Below, in pieces: positions 17,981 to 25,735 of a stretch of DNA of 64,000 nucleotides. The notes under the pieces were generated by a model, which saw only the letters and a list, made by a program, of their open reading frames with translations, was not told the DNA's origin and did no database searches. Numbering within the stretch: position 1 is the first letter of the stretch; each line of letters starts with the position of its first letter. Location: the NCBI GenBank assembly GCA_030432235.1, contig JAUIHT010000003.1, positions 62,001-126,000 on the forward strand, read 5' to 3'. The position numbers were made by a program, and so were the translations under genes. The DNA is from Verrucomicrobiia bacterium (GTDB taxonomy: Bacteria > Verrucomicrobiota > Verrucomicrobiia > Opitutales > Cerasicoccaceae).

Positions 17981-19228
17981 GTGAACCCGAATCCCATAGC
18001 GCGACAGACGCCGGCCGAGCCTCGCTCGGAGATTGCCCGGTTGACTTACCGCTATGAGTGTCTGCGTGCGCCCTTGCACGGCTTTGCCGAGGCGGGCTGG
18101 ATTACCTTCGGGCTGCTTATCGCCATCCGCGTTTTTGAGGCTCCAGACATCTGGAAGGCGGCCATCGCCAGCGCGGGATTCCTTGGCCTGCTGCTCAACA
18201 GTCTTTCGCTGACGGTAGCCGGTCGCACAGGATGGCGCACGACCTCCGTGGTGGCGCTCTACATGGCCTGCACGGGACTGTGTCTGCTGCTTTCGGCGGC
18301 GGCGGTCAACCTCGGCATGTTCCTGGCCGCCTTCCTCCTGGCACACATCATTTTCACCCAGCAGCCCTCGCACATGATCATGGTCTACTCGCGCAATTAC
18401 GCTCCGCGCGAACGTGGCCATCGCCTCTCGACCGTCATGCTGATTGCCGCGGGCGGCGGCATGGCCTTCTCCTTTGTCGGCGGCAAGGTGCTGGACTGGC
18501 GACTGGGGCTGTGGCCGGCCATCATCGGCATCATGGGAGGGGCCTGCCTGCTCAACGCCCTCATCGTACGCATGGTGCCTTCCGAGCCGATGACCCGCGA
18601 AACCGCCGGCAACCCCTTCCGCAACCTCAGCCTGATGTGGCAGGACAAGCTCTTCGGCTTCATGTTGACAGCCTGGATGCTCCTGGGCTTCGGCAACCTG
18701 ATGATGATTCCGCTACGCGTGGAATACCTGGCCAACCCCCAGTACGGCATCAACGCCAGCAACGAAACCGTGGCGCTGCTGACCTTTATCCTGCCCTCCA
18801 TCGTGCGCATGGCCAGCACCAAGGTCTGGGGTGCGCTGTTTGACCGCATGCACTTCATTCCCTGGCGCCTGTGCGTCAACTTTTGCTTCCTCGCCAGCAT
18901 CCTCCTGTTCTTCAACACCACCTCGCTGGTCTGGCTGGCGGTCGCCTCCGCCCTCGACGGCCTGGGGCGCGGCGGCGGCCTCATCGCCTGGAACCTCTGG
19001 GTCACCAAGGTTGCCCCGCCGGACAAGGTGTCGGCCTACATGAGCGTCCACACCGCCATGACCGGCCTGCGCGGCACGGTGGCACCCTTCGTCGGCTTCT
19101 GGCTCATCCTGCATGCCGACCCCAGCCTCACCAGCTACTTCTCCGCCACACTCATCCTCATCTCCTTCGGCATGTTCGTGACCATACGCCGCCACCCACG
19201 CTTCAGCGACGAAAGTCTGACGGGGTGA
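17981..19228 (+). CDS. MFS-type transporter
   Basis: The 415-residue protein has about ten to twelve hydrophobic helices and an MFS-like loop (GRTGWRT after the second helix region, and APRERGHRLSTVMLIAAGGGMAF near the middle). The second half includes LTAWMLLGFGNLMMIPLRVEYLA and ASALDGLGRGGGLIAWNLWVTKVAPPDKVSAYMSVH, typical of permeases. The substrate is not evident. The start at GTG 17981 is the first plausible start after the inverted-repeat spacer. It is followed by another inverted repeat and then thiL. Confidence 0.8.
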   Translation: MNPNPIARQTPAEPRSEIARLTYRYECLRAPLHGFAEAGWITFGLLIAIRVFEAPDIWKAAIASAGFLGLLLNSLSLTVAGRTGWRTTSVVALYMACTGLCLLLSAAAVNLGMFLAAFLLAHIIFTQQPSHMIMVYSRNYAPRERGHRLSTVMLIAAGGGMAFSFVGGKVLDWRLGLWPAIIGIMGGACLLNALIVRMVPSEPMTRETAGNPFRNLSLMWQDKLFGFMLTAWMLLGFGNLMMIPLRVEYLANPQYGINASNETVALLTFILPSIVRMASTKVWGALFDRMHFIPWRLCVNFCFLASILLFFNTTSLVWLAVASALDGLGRGGGLIAWNLWVTKVAPPDKVSAYMSVHTAMTGLRGTVAPFVGFWLILHADPSLTSYFSATLILISFGMFVTIRRHPRFSDESLTG

Positions 19229-19235
19229 AAAACTT

Positions 19236-19302
19236 TTAACAGGAAGGTTGGAAAAAGAAACGCGATAAATAGCCTTTCCGCTCTTCCCGGTCTTCCTGTT
19301 AA
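19236..19302. repeat. inverted repeat between the MFS gene and thiL
   Basis: TTAACAGGAAG at 19236-19246 is matched perfectly by CTTCCTGTTAA ending at 19302; the next inner bases pair imperfectly. A CTTCC-type motif recurs inside the right arm. The element ends 3 bp before the thiL start codon, so it would lie in the 5' leader of thiL. Confidence 0.6.
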
Positions 19303-19305
19303 ATA

Positions 19306-20295
19306 ATGCGCATGGCCAAGCCTCTCCTGTTCGGCGAAGATAAAAACACCGTAGCGACGGTGCGGGAGGTGGCGTTGATTGAAAAAATCCGCCTCTGGCT
19401 GGGCGAAGTCGCCCCGGCCTGTCCCGAGGGCATGGGGGACGACACCGCGGCGGTCGACCCCGGCCCAGGTAGGCTCCTACTGGGCATGGACCCCGTCGTC
19501 TACGGGCGGCACTTCGACGACAACGCCACCCCCGAGGCCGTGGGCGCGAAGCTGCTCAAGCGCAACCTCAGCGACATCGCCGCGATGGGTGGCATACCCG
19601 ACCACGCCCTGCTTGGGCTCGTCCTCAGCGGTGACGTTTCCCTCGTCTGGCTGGAGGGCTTTGTGCGAGGCTTGAAAGAATGCGCCCAACGCTACGGCGT
19701 GAAAATAGTCGGCGGAGATATCGCCCAAGGCCCGGACAAAAGCTTCATCGCGCAGTTGAGCCTTACCGGCCACGCCGCCCGCCCCGTGCCACGTCTCGGC
19801 GGACAAATCGGCGACACGCTCTGGGTCACCGGACAGCTTGGTGGCAGCCTAGCCGGATGGCATCTGGATTTCGTCCCGCGCCTGCCCGAAGGCCAATGGC
19901 TCGCCGCCCAACCCGGCCTGCGCGGCATGATCGATGTCACCGACGGCCTTGCCGCCGACCTGCCCAAGCTCCTCCCGCCCGCCAGTGTGGCCATGCTCGA
20001 TCTGGACAAGATTCCCGTTAGCGACGCCGCGCAAAAAGCAGCCGCAACCAGCAGCCAAAACGCCCTAGACCACGCCCTGGGCGACGGGGAGGATTACGAG
20101 CTGGCCTTCGTGCTGGACAAAGACACCAACGCGTTGGCCTTCGTCGCCCAATGGAAGGACGCCACCGCGCTACCCCTTTCTTGTATCGGCCGCATCGAGC
20201 GCCAGCCGGAGGGCATCGCTGAACATACCCTCCTCGACGCCGCCACCGGACAGCCAATCGCCGGCCCAGGCGGCTACGAGCACTTCAAAGCGTAG
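19306..20295 (+). CDS. thiL: thiamine-monophosphate kinase
   Basis: ThiL phosphorylates thiamine monophosphate to thiamine diphosphate, the last step of cofactor synthesis. The sequence shows GMGDDTAAV, GRHFDDNATPEAVGAKLLKRNLSDIAAMGG and KIVGGDIAQ, the AIR-synthase-like ATP and metal binding motifs (acidic D residues), then VTGQLGGSLAG and GEDYEL. At 329 residues the length is normal. Two ATGs are possible (19306 and 19312). An inverted repeat abuts the start, and after the stop comes the 21-bp repeat array. Confidence 0.93.
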   Translation: MRMAKPLLFGEDKNTVATVREVALIEKIRLWLGEVAPACPEGMGDDTAAVDPGPGRLLLGMDPVVYGRHFDDNATPEAVGAKLLKRNLSDIAAMGGIPDHALLGLVLSGDVSLVWLEGFVRGLKECAQRYGVKIVGGDIAQGPDKSFIAQLSLTGHAARPVPRLGGQIGDTLWVTGQLGGSLAGWHLDFVPRLPEGQWLAAQPGLRGMIDVTDGLAADLPKLLPPASVAMLDLDKIPVSDAAQKAAATSSQNALDHALGDGEDYELAFVLDKDTNALAFVAQWKDATALPLSCIGRIERQPEGIAEHTLLDAATGQPIAGPGGYEHFKA

Positions 20296-20306
20296 CTGGC
20301 CGCGCC

Positions 20307-20594
20307 TGAATCGGCTCTATGTTGGTCTGAAGTTGCTCTACCTTGCTCTGAGTCAGCCCTGACAAGCCTTGAAGTTACTCTATTGAGGCCTGAAGCTGCC
20401 CTATGTTGCCTTGAAGGAGCCCAATATTGCTCTGAAGCTTAACTTCAAAGCGGGATAGGGCAGATTCAAGGCAGGGTAGAGCTACTTCAATCCTCGCTAG
20501 GGGAACGTCAAAGCTACATAGAGAGCATTCAGCGAAAAACAGGGAAGCTTTAGCCCAACATACGGCCCCTTCAGGGCCATATAGGGCAAATCCA
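20307..20594. repeat. array of degenerate 21-bp units: about 6.4 direct, then about 7.3 inverted
   Basis: From 20307 the sequence divides into consecutive 21-bp units starting TGAA (20307, 20328, 20349, 20370, 20391, 20412, partial at 20433). At 20441 the orientation flips: units ending in TTCA or a close variant follow (20448, 20469, 20490, 20511, 20532, 20553, 20574), and their reverse complements fit the same consensus, roughly TGAAGNTGCCCTATGTTGCNC. The two halves form one large imperfect inverted repeat that fills most of the 330-bp space between thiL and proA. No spacer variation of CRISPR type is present. Confidence 0.85.
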
Positions 20595-20625
20595 AACCCC
20601 GCCAGGCGTCACTCGCGCCTCGCCC

Positions 20626-21900
20626 CTATCGCACCTGACCGGTACCGGTGATGACGAACTTGTAGGTGCAGAGCTCGCGCAGGCCCATGGGGCCCCGGGC
20701 GTGGAGGCGGTCGGTGGAGATGCCGATCTCCGCCCCGAAGCCGAACTCGAAGCCGTCGGTGAAACGCGTCGAGGCGTTCCAGTATACCGTGGCGGAGTCC
20801 ACCCCGGCAAAGAACTTCTTCGCGGCGGCCTCGTCGGTCGTGACGATGGCGTCGGAGTGGCCACTGCCGTACTTGTTGATATTGGCGATACCATCCTCGA
20901 GCGAATCGACCACCTTGACCGCGAGGATGTAGTCCAAAAATTCCGCGTAGAAGTCGTCCTCGGTCGCGGGCACGGTATCTACATCCTTGAGGAAGGAATC
21001 GGCTACCGGGTCGACGCGCAGCTCGACGTTTTTCTCCGCCAGAGCTTTTGCCAAACGGGGCAGAAGCGTGGATGCGACGTCCTTGTGAACGAACAAATTC
21101 TCGGCCGCGTTGCAGACGCTGACGCGCTGGGTCTTGGCGTTGACCACGATGGACTCGGCCAGATCCGCATCGGCGGCCTTGTCCACGTAGACGGAGCAGA
21201 CGCCGGTGTAGTGTTTGATGACGGGGATGCGGCTGTTCTCCGCGACGAAGCGGATGAGGCTCTCGCCGCCGCGCGGGATGATGCAGTGCACGAGGTCGTC
21301 GAGCTTGAGCAGGGCGTTGAGCGCCCAGCGGTCGGTGGTGGGGATGATTTGAACCGCACCGTCGGAAATGCCATTTTTCTCCAAGGCCTGCGCGATGAGC
21401 CCGGCCAGCGCGGTGTTGGTGTGAAAGGCTTCCTTGCCCCCGCGCAGGATGGCGGCGTTGCCGCTCTTGAGGCAGAGCACCGCGCAGTCGATGGTGACGT
21501 TCGGGCGCGATTCGAAGATGATGCCGACGACGCCGATGGGCACACGGACCTTTTCAATGAGCAGGCCGTTGGGCCGCTCAATGGTTTCGAGGACGGCCCC
21601 GACGGGGTCTTCCAGCGCGGCCACCTCGCGTACACCCTGCGCCATCTTGGCGATGCGCTCCGGCGTGAAGGTCAGGCGCTCCACCATGGGCCCGGCCAGG
21701 TCCAGCGCGTGAGCGGCAGCGAGGTCCTTGGAGTTCTCCGTCAGCAGCGCGGCGGTGTGCTCCTCAAGCAGGTCCGCCAGCGTCAGCAGGGCGGCGTTCT
21801 TCTGCGCGTCGGTCAGCGTGGCCAGGGTAAAGGAAGCCTCCCGCGCACGCTGGGCGATGCCGGTGACGAGCTCCTCGATTTTGTCCGGGGTCGTTTCCAT
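20626..21900 (-). CDS. proA: gamma-glutamyl phosphate reductase
   Basis: ProA makes glutamate-5-semialdehyde in proline synthesis. The aldehyde-dehydrogenase-like fold is clear: [47 protein letters not shown], the catalytic Cys region [15 protein letters not shown], and [10 protein letters not shown]. The [14 protein letters not shown] start at 21900 gives 424 residues, the usual size; the frame runs 34 codons further upstream without similarity. proB is not in the window. A terminator for the upstream SDR gene lies between the two, so proA probably has its own promoter. Confidence 0.95.
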   Translation of the reverse strand: METTPDKIEELVTGIAQRAREASFTLATLTDAQKNAALLTLADLLEEHTAALLTENSKDLAAAHALDLAGPMVERLTFTPERIAKMAQGVREVAALEDPVGAVLETIERPNGLLIEKVRVPIGVVGIIFESRPNVTIDCAVLCLKSGNAAILRGGKEAFHTNTALAGLIAQALEKNGISDGAVQIIPTTDRWALNALLKLDDLVHCIIPRGGESLIRFVAENSRIPVIKHYTGVCSVYVDKAADADLAESIVVNAKTQRVSVCNAAENLFVHKDVASTLLPRLAKALAEKNVELRVDPVADSFLKDVDTVPATEDDFYAEFLDYILAVKVVDSLEDGIANINKYGSGHSDAIVTTDEAAAKKFFAGVDSATVYWNASTRFTDGFEFGFGAEIGISTDRLHARGPMGLRELCTYKFVITGTGQVR

Positions 21901-21951
21901 GAAAAGGTCTATTAAGCCATAGATTCGCGCGGATGAAACGCTGAATTTTTC

Positions 21952-21979
21952 AAAAAAAGAGACCCGGTCATTCCGGGCC
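21952..21979 (-). terminator. Rho-independent terminator after the SDR gene
   Basis: On the minus strand GGCCCGG-AATGA-CCGGGTC forms a 7-bp stem (one G-U) followed after two bases by a seven-T run. It lies between the SDR stop at 22009 and the proA start at 21900. Confidence 0.75.
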
Positions 21980-22008
21980 TCCTGCAAAAATACGGCGGGC
22001 AAGCCCCC

Positions 22009-22752
22009 TCAGCCGACCTCCATCACCGGCTCGACCACGTTCTTGGCGAAACTGGCGTAGCCCTCACCCATCTGGCGTGAGAGCACGTCAGTATAGACGT
22101 GGAACTCGCCGCTGGCCAGGGCCTCGACGATGGCGTCGGCCACCTGCGAGGGTGGTTCGGCGATTTCCTCGAGCCCGGCTTCGACGCCCATATCCGTCAT
22201 GATGGGTCCCGGATGCACACTGATGACGAGCGTGCTCTGCCCCTCAAGGGCTACCTTCAGATCCTGCGTGATGGAATAGCTGGCTGCCTTGCTGGCGGAA
22301 TAGAGGTTGGAGAAATTCTTTAGCGAGGCCACGGAGTTAATTTGTACGAAGGCGCCCCCGCCGTTGGCCGCCAGGATGGGCCCAAAGGCGCGCGCTACGT
22401 AAATCAACCCGTAGACGTTGACACCAAACTGGTACTCGATGGCCTCCTCCCAACCGTCGTCGAGGGCAGCGGTGTGCTTGAAGACACCGGCGTTGTTGAC
22501 CACCACCTGCACGTCTCCGGTGACTTTGGCCGCCGCTGACACGCTTTCCGCGTCGGCGATGTCCATGGCGACGGGCACGACCTTGTCACCGTACTGATCG
22601 ACCAGCGGCTGGGCGCTGGCGGGATTGCGTACGGCGGCGTAAACCTTGGTGGCTCCATTGGCGATAAAACCTTCGACGATGGCTTTACCGATGCCGCGAT
22701 TGGCACCGGTGACGAGGGCGATTTTGCCCTGAATTGGATAAGTTAGGCTCAT
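22009..22752 (-). CDS. short-chain dehydrogenase/reductase
   Basis: This 247-residue SDR has the Rossmann TGANRGIG motif near residue 16, NNAG near 87 and the catalytic YSASK with an upstream Ser in INSVAS. It therefore uses NAD(P)H for an oxidoreduction whose substrate is not evident. It lies directly downstream of the two PfkB kinases on the same strand (48 bp gap), so it may be cotranscribed with them, and it is followed by a terminator. Confidence 0.9.
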   Translation of the reverse strand: MSLTYPIQGKIALVTGANRGIGKAIVEGFIANGATKVYAAVRNPASAQPLVDQYGDKVVPVAMDIADAESVSAAAKVTGDVQVVVNNAGVFKHTAALDDGWEEAIEYQFGVNVYGLIYVARAFGPILAANGGGAFVQINSVASLKNFSNLYSASKAASYSITQDLKVALEGQSTLVISVHPGPIMTDMGVEAGLEEIAEPPSQVADAIVEALASGEFHVYTDVLSRQMGEGYASFAKNVVEPVMEVG

Positions 22753-22800
22753 GATAATACGATTGTTTGAGATGACTTCGTCGTAACCAACGAAGACTCC

Positions 22801-23712
22801 TTACAATCGCAAGAGCCCGCGACGCTTTTCCAATTCCTCCGGCGTCACCGCCAGCAGGCGATTCGAGGAAAAGTCCTCCACCGTAAAGCTGGCCAAAGCC
22901 GCCCCCCACGTCATCGCGTCCTTAATGGCGGCGAAGCTCGCCTCGCCAGCCCTCGCCAGGCAGCCGAGGATGGCGCCGCCGTAGGTGTCGCCCGCACCGG
23001 TAGGATCGCGCAACGTCTCAGCCTGACAGACGGAGAGGTCAAAAGTGCCTTCGGGGTGCACCAGCAGGCTGCCGTCGCCTCCGCGCTTGACGATGACCGC
23101 GCCCGCCCCCTCGGCGATAAGCGCGTGCCCGGCCTTTATCCCGTCCCGCTCGCCGGTAAGCAGGAGCGCCTCCTCGTCATTGACCAAGAGCAGGCCGCAG
23201 CGCTTCACCAGCGTCGATACAGCCTCGCGCTCCTCGCGAATCCAGAAGTCGATGGTGTCCAGCATCACGAAACAATCCGGCGATAACTGGTCCAACGCGG
23301 CCACTTGCAGGCGCGGCTCGAAGTTGCAAAGCATGGCGAAGCGCGCGTCGCGTGCGGCCTCGGGGATATCCGGATGGAAATCCACCAGCGCGTTGAGCTC
23401 GAGCCCGGTGGTTTCGCGCGTGGCGAAGCCCTCCCCATAGCGCGCGGCCCAGGCAAAGGTAAGTTTATCCGGCGAGGTAAACAGCCCGTCCAGGCCGACA
23501 CTCCGCTCCTTTAGGATCGCGCGGTGCCTTTCGGTAAAATCGTAGCCCACCGCCGCCACCAGCTCCACCGGGGCAAAGAACGAAGCCGCCAATGCGCCAA
23601 ACCAGGCCGAGCCGCCAAGGAGGTTTTCGTGACGCCCCTCCGGTGTCTCGATGGTGTCAAAACCGACGGTGCCGATGACCAGCGCGGTGGAAGCTGTCGG
23701 TGGCACGGCCAT
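22801..23712 (-). CDS. PfkB family carbohydrate/nucleoside kinase
   Basis: The protein starts TALVIGTVGFDTIETPEGR and has the PfkB features LLGGSAWFGALAAS (substrate-binding Gly-rich segment), a central VNDEEALLLTG, and the C-terminal DPTGAGDTYGGAILG anion-hole motif with catalytic Asp. The phosphate acceptor is uncertain; members that pair with an adenosine-kinase-like PfkB protein exist in this phylum. It starts 3 bp after the stop of the upstream PfkB gene, so the two are one transcription unit. Confidence 0.9.
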   Translation of the reverse strand: MAVPPTASTALVIGTVGFDTIETPEGRHENLLGGSAWFGALAASFFAPVELVAAVGYDFTERHRAILKERSVGLDGLFTSPDKLTFAWAARYGEGFATRETTGLELNALVDFHPDIPEAARDARFAMLCNFEPRLQVAALDQLSPDCFVMLDTIDFWIREEREAVSTLVKRCGLLLVNDEEALLLTGERDGIKAGHALIAEGAGAVIVKRGGDGSLLVHPEGTFDLSVCQAETLRDPTGAGDTYGGAILGCLARAGEASFAAIKDAMTWGAALASFTVEDFSSNRLLAVTPEELEKRRGLLRL

Positions 23713-23715
23713 CGT

Positions 23716-24696
23716 TTACAGAGAAGCTGAAATCTCCGCCCAACGATCCGTCGACAAGGCTGCGCCGACAACTTGGACGACCTCCGCGCCGAGGCGGGAG
23801 CCCAGCGCGCCGCACTTGTCCAGCGGCCAACCTTGCAGCCAGCCATAGAGGAAGCCGCCCGCCCACAGATCGCCCGCGCCGGTGGTATCGACCGGCTGGG
23901 TAACGATCAGCGGCTCGATACGGGTCAGGCCCCCGTTACCGGCAACGTACGCACCTTTCGGCCCGACCTTGACAGCGGCAATCGAGCAGAGCTCACCAAG
24001 CTTTTTCGCCATGCCTTCATAGTCGTCACCCATGCCAAGGAAGCTGTTGGCCTCCTCCTCGTTGGCGAAGACCATGTCCACATATTCGCGCAGCAGGTCT
24101 TCAAGCACGTCCTTACAGGCATTGACCACCTCGAAGGAGGCCAGGTCGATGCTGACGGTGCAACCGGCCTCCTTGGCGGACTTGAGCACCTTGAGCATCA
24201 GGTCGCGGTTGAATAAAATATAGCCCTCGATATGGGCATGCTGGCAGCCGGCGAAATCAGCCGTGCTGACCTCATCGGGGGAAAGCGTCATGGCCGCGCC
24301 GAGATTGGTGCGCATGGTGCGCTCGGAGTCCGGCGTGATGAGCGACAGGCAGCGGCCGTTGGCCACCGTGCCGACCTTGAAGCGGCTACCGTCCCCGCCC
24401 AGGGCCATGAAACGGTCCTTGTAGAACTCCCCGCCGATGTCGTTGCCAATCTTGCCAAGGAACGTGGTAGGCAGGCCGAGCCGGGCCACGGCCACAGCGG
24501 TGTTACCCGCGGAGCCACCCGGAGCCTCCGCCAGGGAATCCAGTCGGGCCATCATGGCCGCCAGGTTCTCGGCGTCGACCAACTCCATGCCGCCTTTGGC
24601 GCCACCAACTGACTGTACGAAAGCGTCGTTCACCCGTGCGAGGGAATCCACGATAGGCGAACCCACGCCTATTAATTTCCATTTTGCATCACTCAT
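23716..24696 (-). CDS. PfkB family kinase, adenosine kinase-like
   Basis: The 326-residue product from ATG 24696 (MSDAKWKLIGVGSPIVDSLARV) has GGSAGNTAVAVARLG near residue 60, the central VFANEEEANSFLG and the C-terminal VDTTGAGDLWAGGFLYG with catalytic Asp. The N-terminal layout and lengths resemble the adenosine kinase branch of PfkB, though sugar kinases remain possible. An upstream extension of 12 codons (to 24732) has no similarity. It is the first of two tandem PfkB genes followed by an SDR gene. Confidence 0.88.
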   Translation of the reverse strand: MSDAKWKLIGVGSPIVDSLARVNDAFVQSVGGAKGGMELVDAENLAAMMARLDSLAEAPGGSAGNTAVAVARLGLPTTFLGKIGNDIGGEFYKDRFMALGGDGSRFKVGTVANGRCLSLITPDSERTMRTNLGAAMTLSPDEVSTADFAGCQHAHIEGYILFNRDLMLKVLKSAKEAGCTVSIDLASFEVVNACKDVLEDLLREYVDMVFANEEEANSFLGMGDDYEGMAKKLGELCSIAAVKVGPKGAYVAGNGGLTRIEPLIVTQPVDTTGAGDLWAGGFLYGWLQGWPLDKCGALGSRLGAEVVQVVGAALSTDRWAEISASL

Positions 24697-24748
24697 AATA
24701 AATTCAAGGTTCCCGTCTGAAAACAAAACCACAACGGCGGGTTCGATT

Positions 24749-25132
24749 CTAATTAGTAACCGAAAAAGTGGTCACCAGCAAAGGGCTATCATCCACTTCG
24801 ACAACCGCACTGTAATCACCGGGGATTTCAAACTTCAGATTCTTTATTTCGTTGATCAAATGGATTCTGTGCAAGGGGCTTTGCGACTCGAAAGGGCGCT
24901 CGATCTGCATAATGGGAGGCTCCGTCGGCAGGCTTAATGAAATCTTAACTGTGTGCTGACCCACGGCAACATCCGTCAGGACCAGGAACCAGAACATTTG
25001 CGGGTGCACCACGGGGAAATTACGCCCGCGAATGCTGGAAAAGATACCCATCAGGTAGTACTTCCCCGAACCATGGTCGAGGTGCACACCGTCACAGGTA
25101 ACAAAGGAAAGAAGTAAGGGCTGGCTTGTCAT
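24749..25132 (-). CDS. DUF6941-like protein
   Basis: The start MTSQPLLLSFVTCDGVHLDHGSGKYYLMGIF resembles DUF6941 proteins, which begin with a beta strand and a C-D pair followed by a GK..L.G.F block. The rest is beta-rich (FWFLVLTDVAVGQHTVKISL, KNLKFEIPGDYSAVVEVDD) with no membrane helix. Function is unknown. I start at 25132 rather than 25189 because the shorter form begins at the family N-terminus. Its stop lies 52 bp from the start of the adenosine-kinase-like gene. Confidence 0.6.
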   Translation of the reverse strand: MTSQPLLLSFVTCDGVHLDHGSGKYYLMGIFSSIRGRNFPVVHPQMFWFLVLTDVAVGQHTVKISLSLPTEPPIMQIERPFESQSPLHRIHLINEIKNLKFEIPGDYSAVVEVDDSPLLVTTFSVTN

Positions 25133-25215
25133 CAAAAGGCGAGACTGTGGCGCAAGCCCGCAGGTCTGGCAACAGTGAATACCATACACCCTTCGCCCCT
25201 CGAACCGGACGCATC

Positions 25216-25253
25216 AAAAAAAGCGGCCCCGCATCACAAAGATACGGGGCCGC
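25216..25253 (-). terminator. strong Rho-independent terminator
   Basis: On the minus strand GCGGCCCCG and CGGGGCCGC form a 9-bp perfect GC stem with a 13-nt loop, followed by a seven-T run. It ends the transcript of the coiled-coil DNA-binding gene at 25270-25659. Confidence 0.85.
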
Positions 25254-25269
25254 CTGTGAAAAATCCTTC

Positions 25270-25659
25270 TTATTTGAGCTTGTCGTAACCGCCCTTGTTG
25301 ATCTTGGCGACGACGAGATAGCTAATGCCCATCTTCTTGGAGACGGCATTGACCGAGCCGAGGGACTTGATCTCAGCCTTCACCTGATCGCGCAGCTCAG
25401 GCGTAATCTTGGTGCGCTTGCGGCGACCGCCAGCAGGCTTGCGGCCGGGCTTCTTACCCCCAAGGCGCAGACCATAATGCGCAACCAGAGCCTCAACGAG
25501 CTTGCGAGGAGATTCATATCCGCTCTTTTTGTAGAGGGCTTCCAACTCTGCCTTGGCAGCCTTTTGCTTCTTTGCAGCGTCCAGCAGCTCTTTCTTGATT
25601 TTAGCGAGTTCTGCTTCGCGCTTTTCGATTTGTTTAATCTCTTTACTGATTTCGGACAT
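25270..25659 (-). CDS. small basic coiled-coil DNA-binding protein (nucleoid-associated candidate)
   Basis: The 129-residue product from ATG 25659 has three parts: a charged coiled coil over residues 1-50, a Gly/Lys/Arg-rich segment GGKKPGRKPAGGRRKR that resembles an AT-hook near residues 70-90, and a C-terminal helix-turn-helix-like end (TPELRDQVKAEI...VNAVSKKMGISYLVVAKI). The order oligomerisation-AT hook-HTH recalls H-NS-type or other nucleoid-associated proteins, but I recognise no exact family. It has its own strong terminator. Confidence 0.65.
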   Translation of the reverse strand: MSEISKEIKQIEKREAELAKIKKELLDAAKKQKAAKAELEALYKKSGYESPRKLVEALVAHYGLRLGGKKPGRKPAGGRRKRTKITPELRDQVKAEIKSLGSVNAVSKKMGISYLVVAKINKGGYDKLK

Positions 25660-25735
25660 AGCGTTGTATTTTAGGTTATGTTCAAACGTCCAATAAGGCA
25701 TCATATCCTATTAATGACAAGATAAAAAAACCTAT

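Noticed and set aside
20307-20594. CRISPR array
   Set aside because: Units are contiguous and degenerate with no unique spacers, and the orientation flips in the middle; no cas genes are present.
20701-21915. 404-residue plus-strand frame opposite proA
   Set aside because: Shadow of proA; no family features.
24731-24760. T-arm-like GGTTCGATTCT suggesting a tRNA
   Set aside because: It lies next to and inside the DUF6941-like gene end with no acceptor or anticodon stem.
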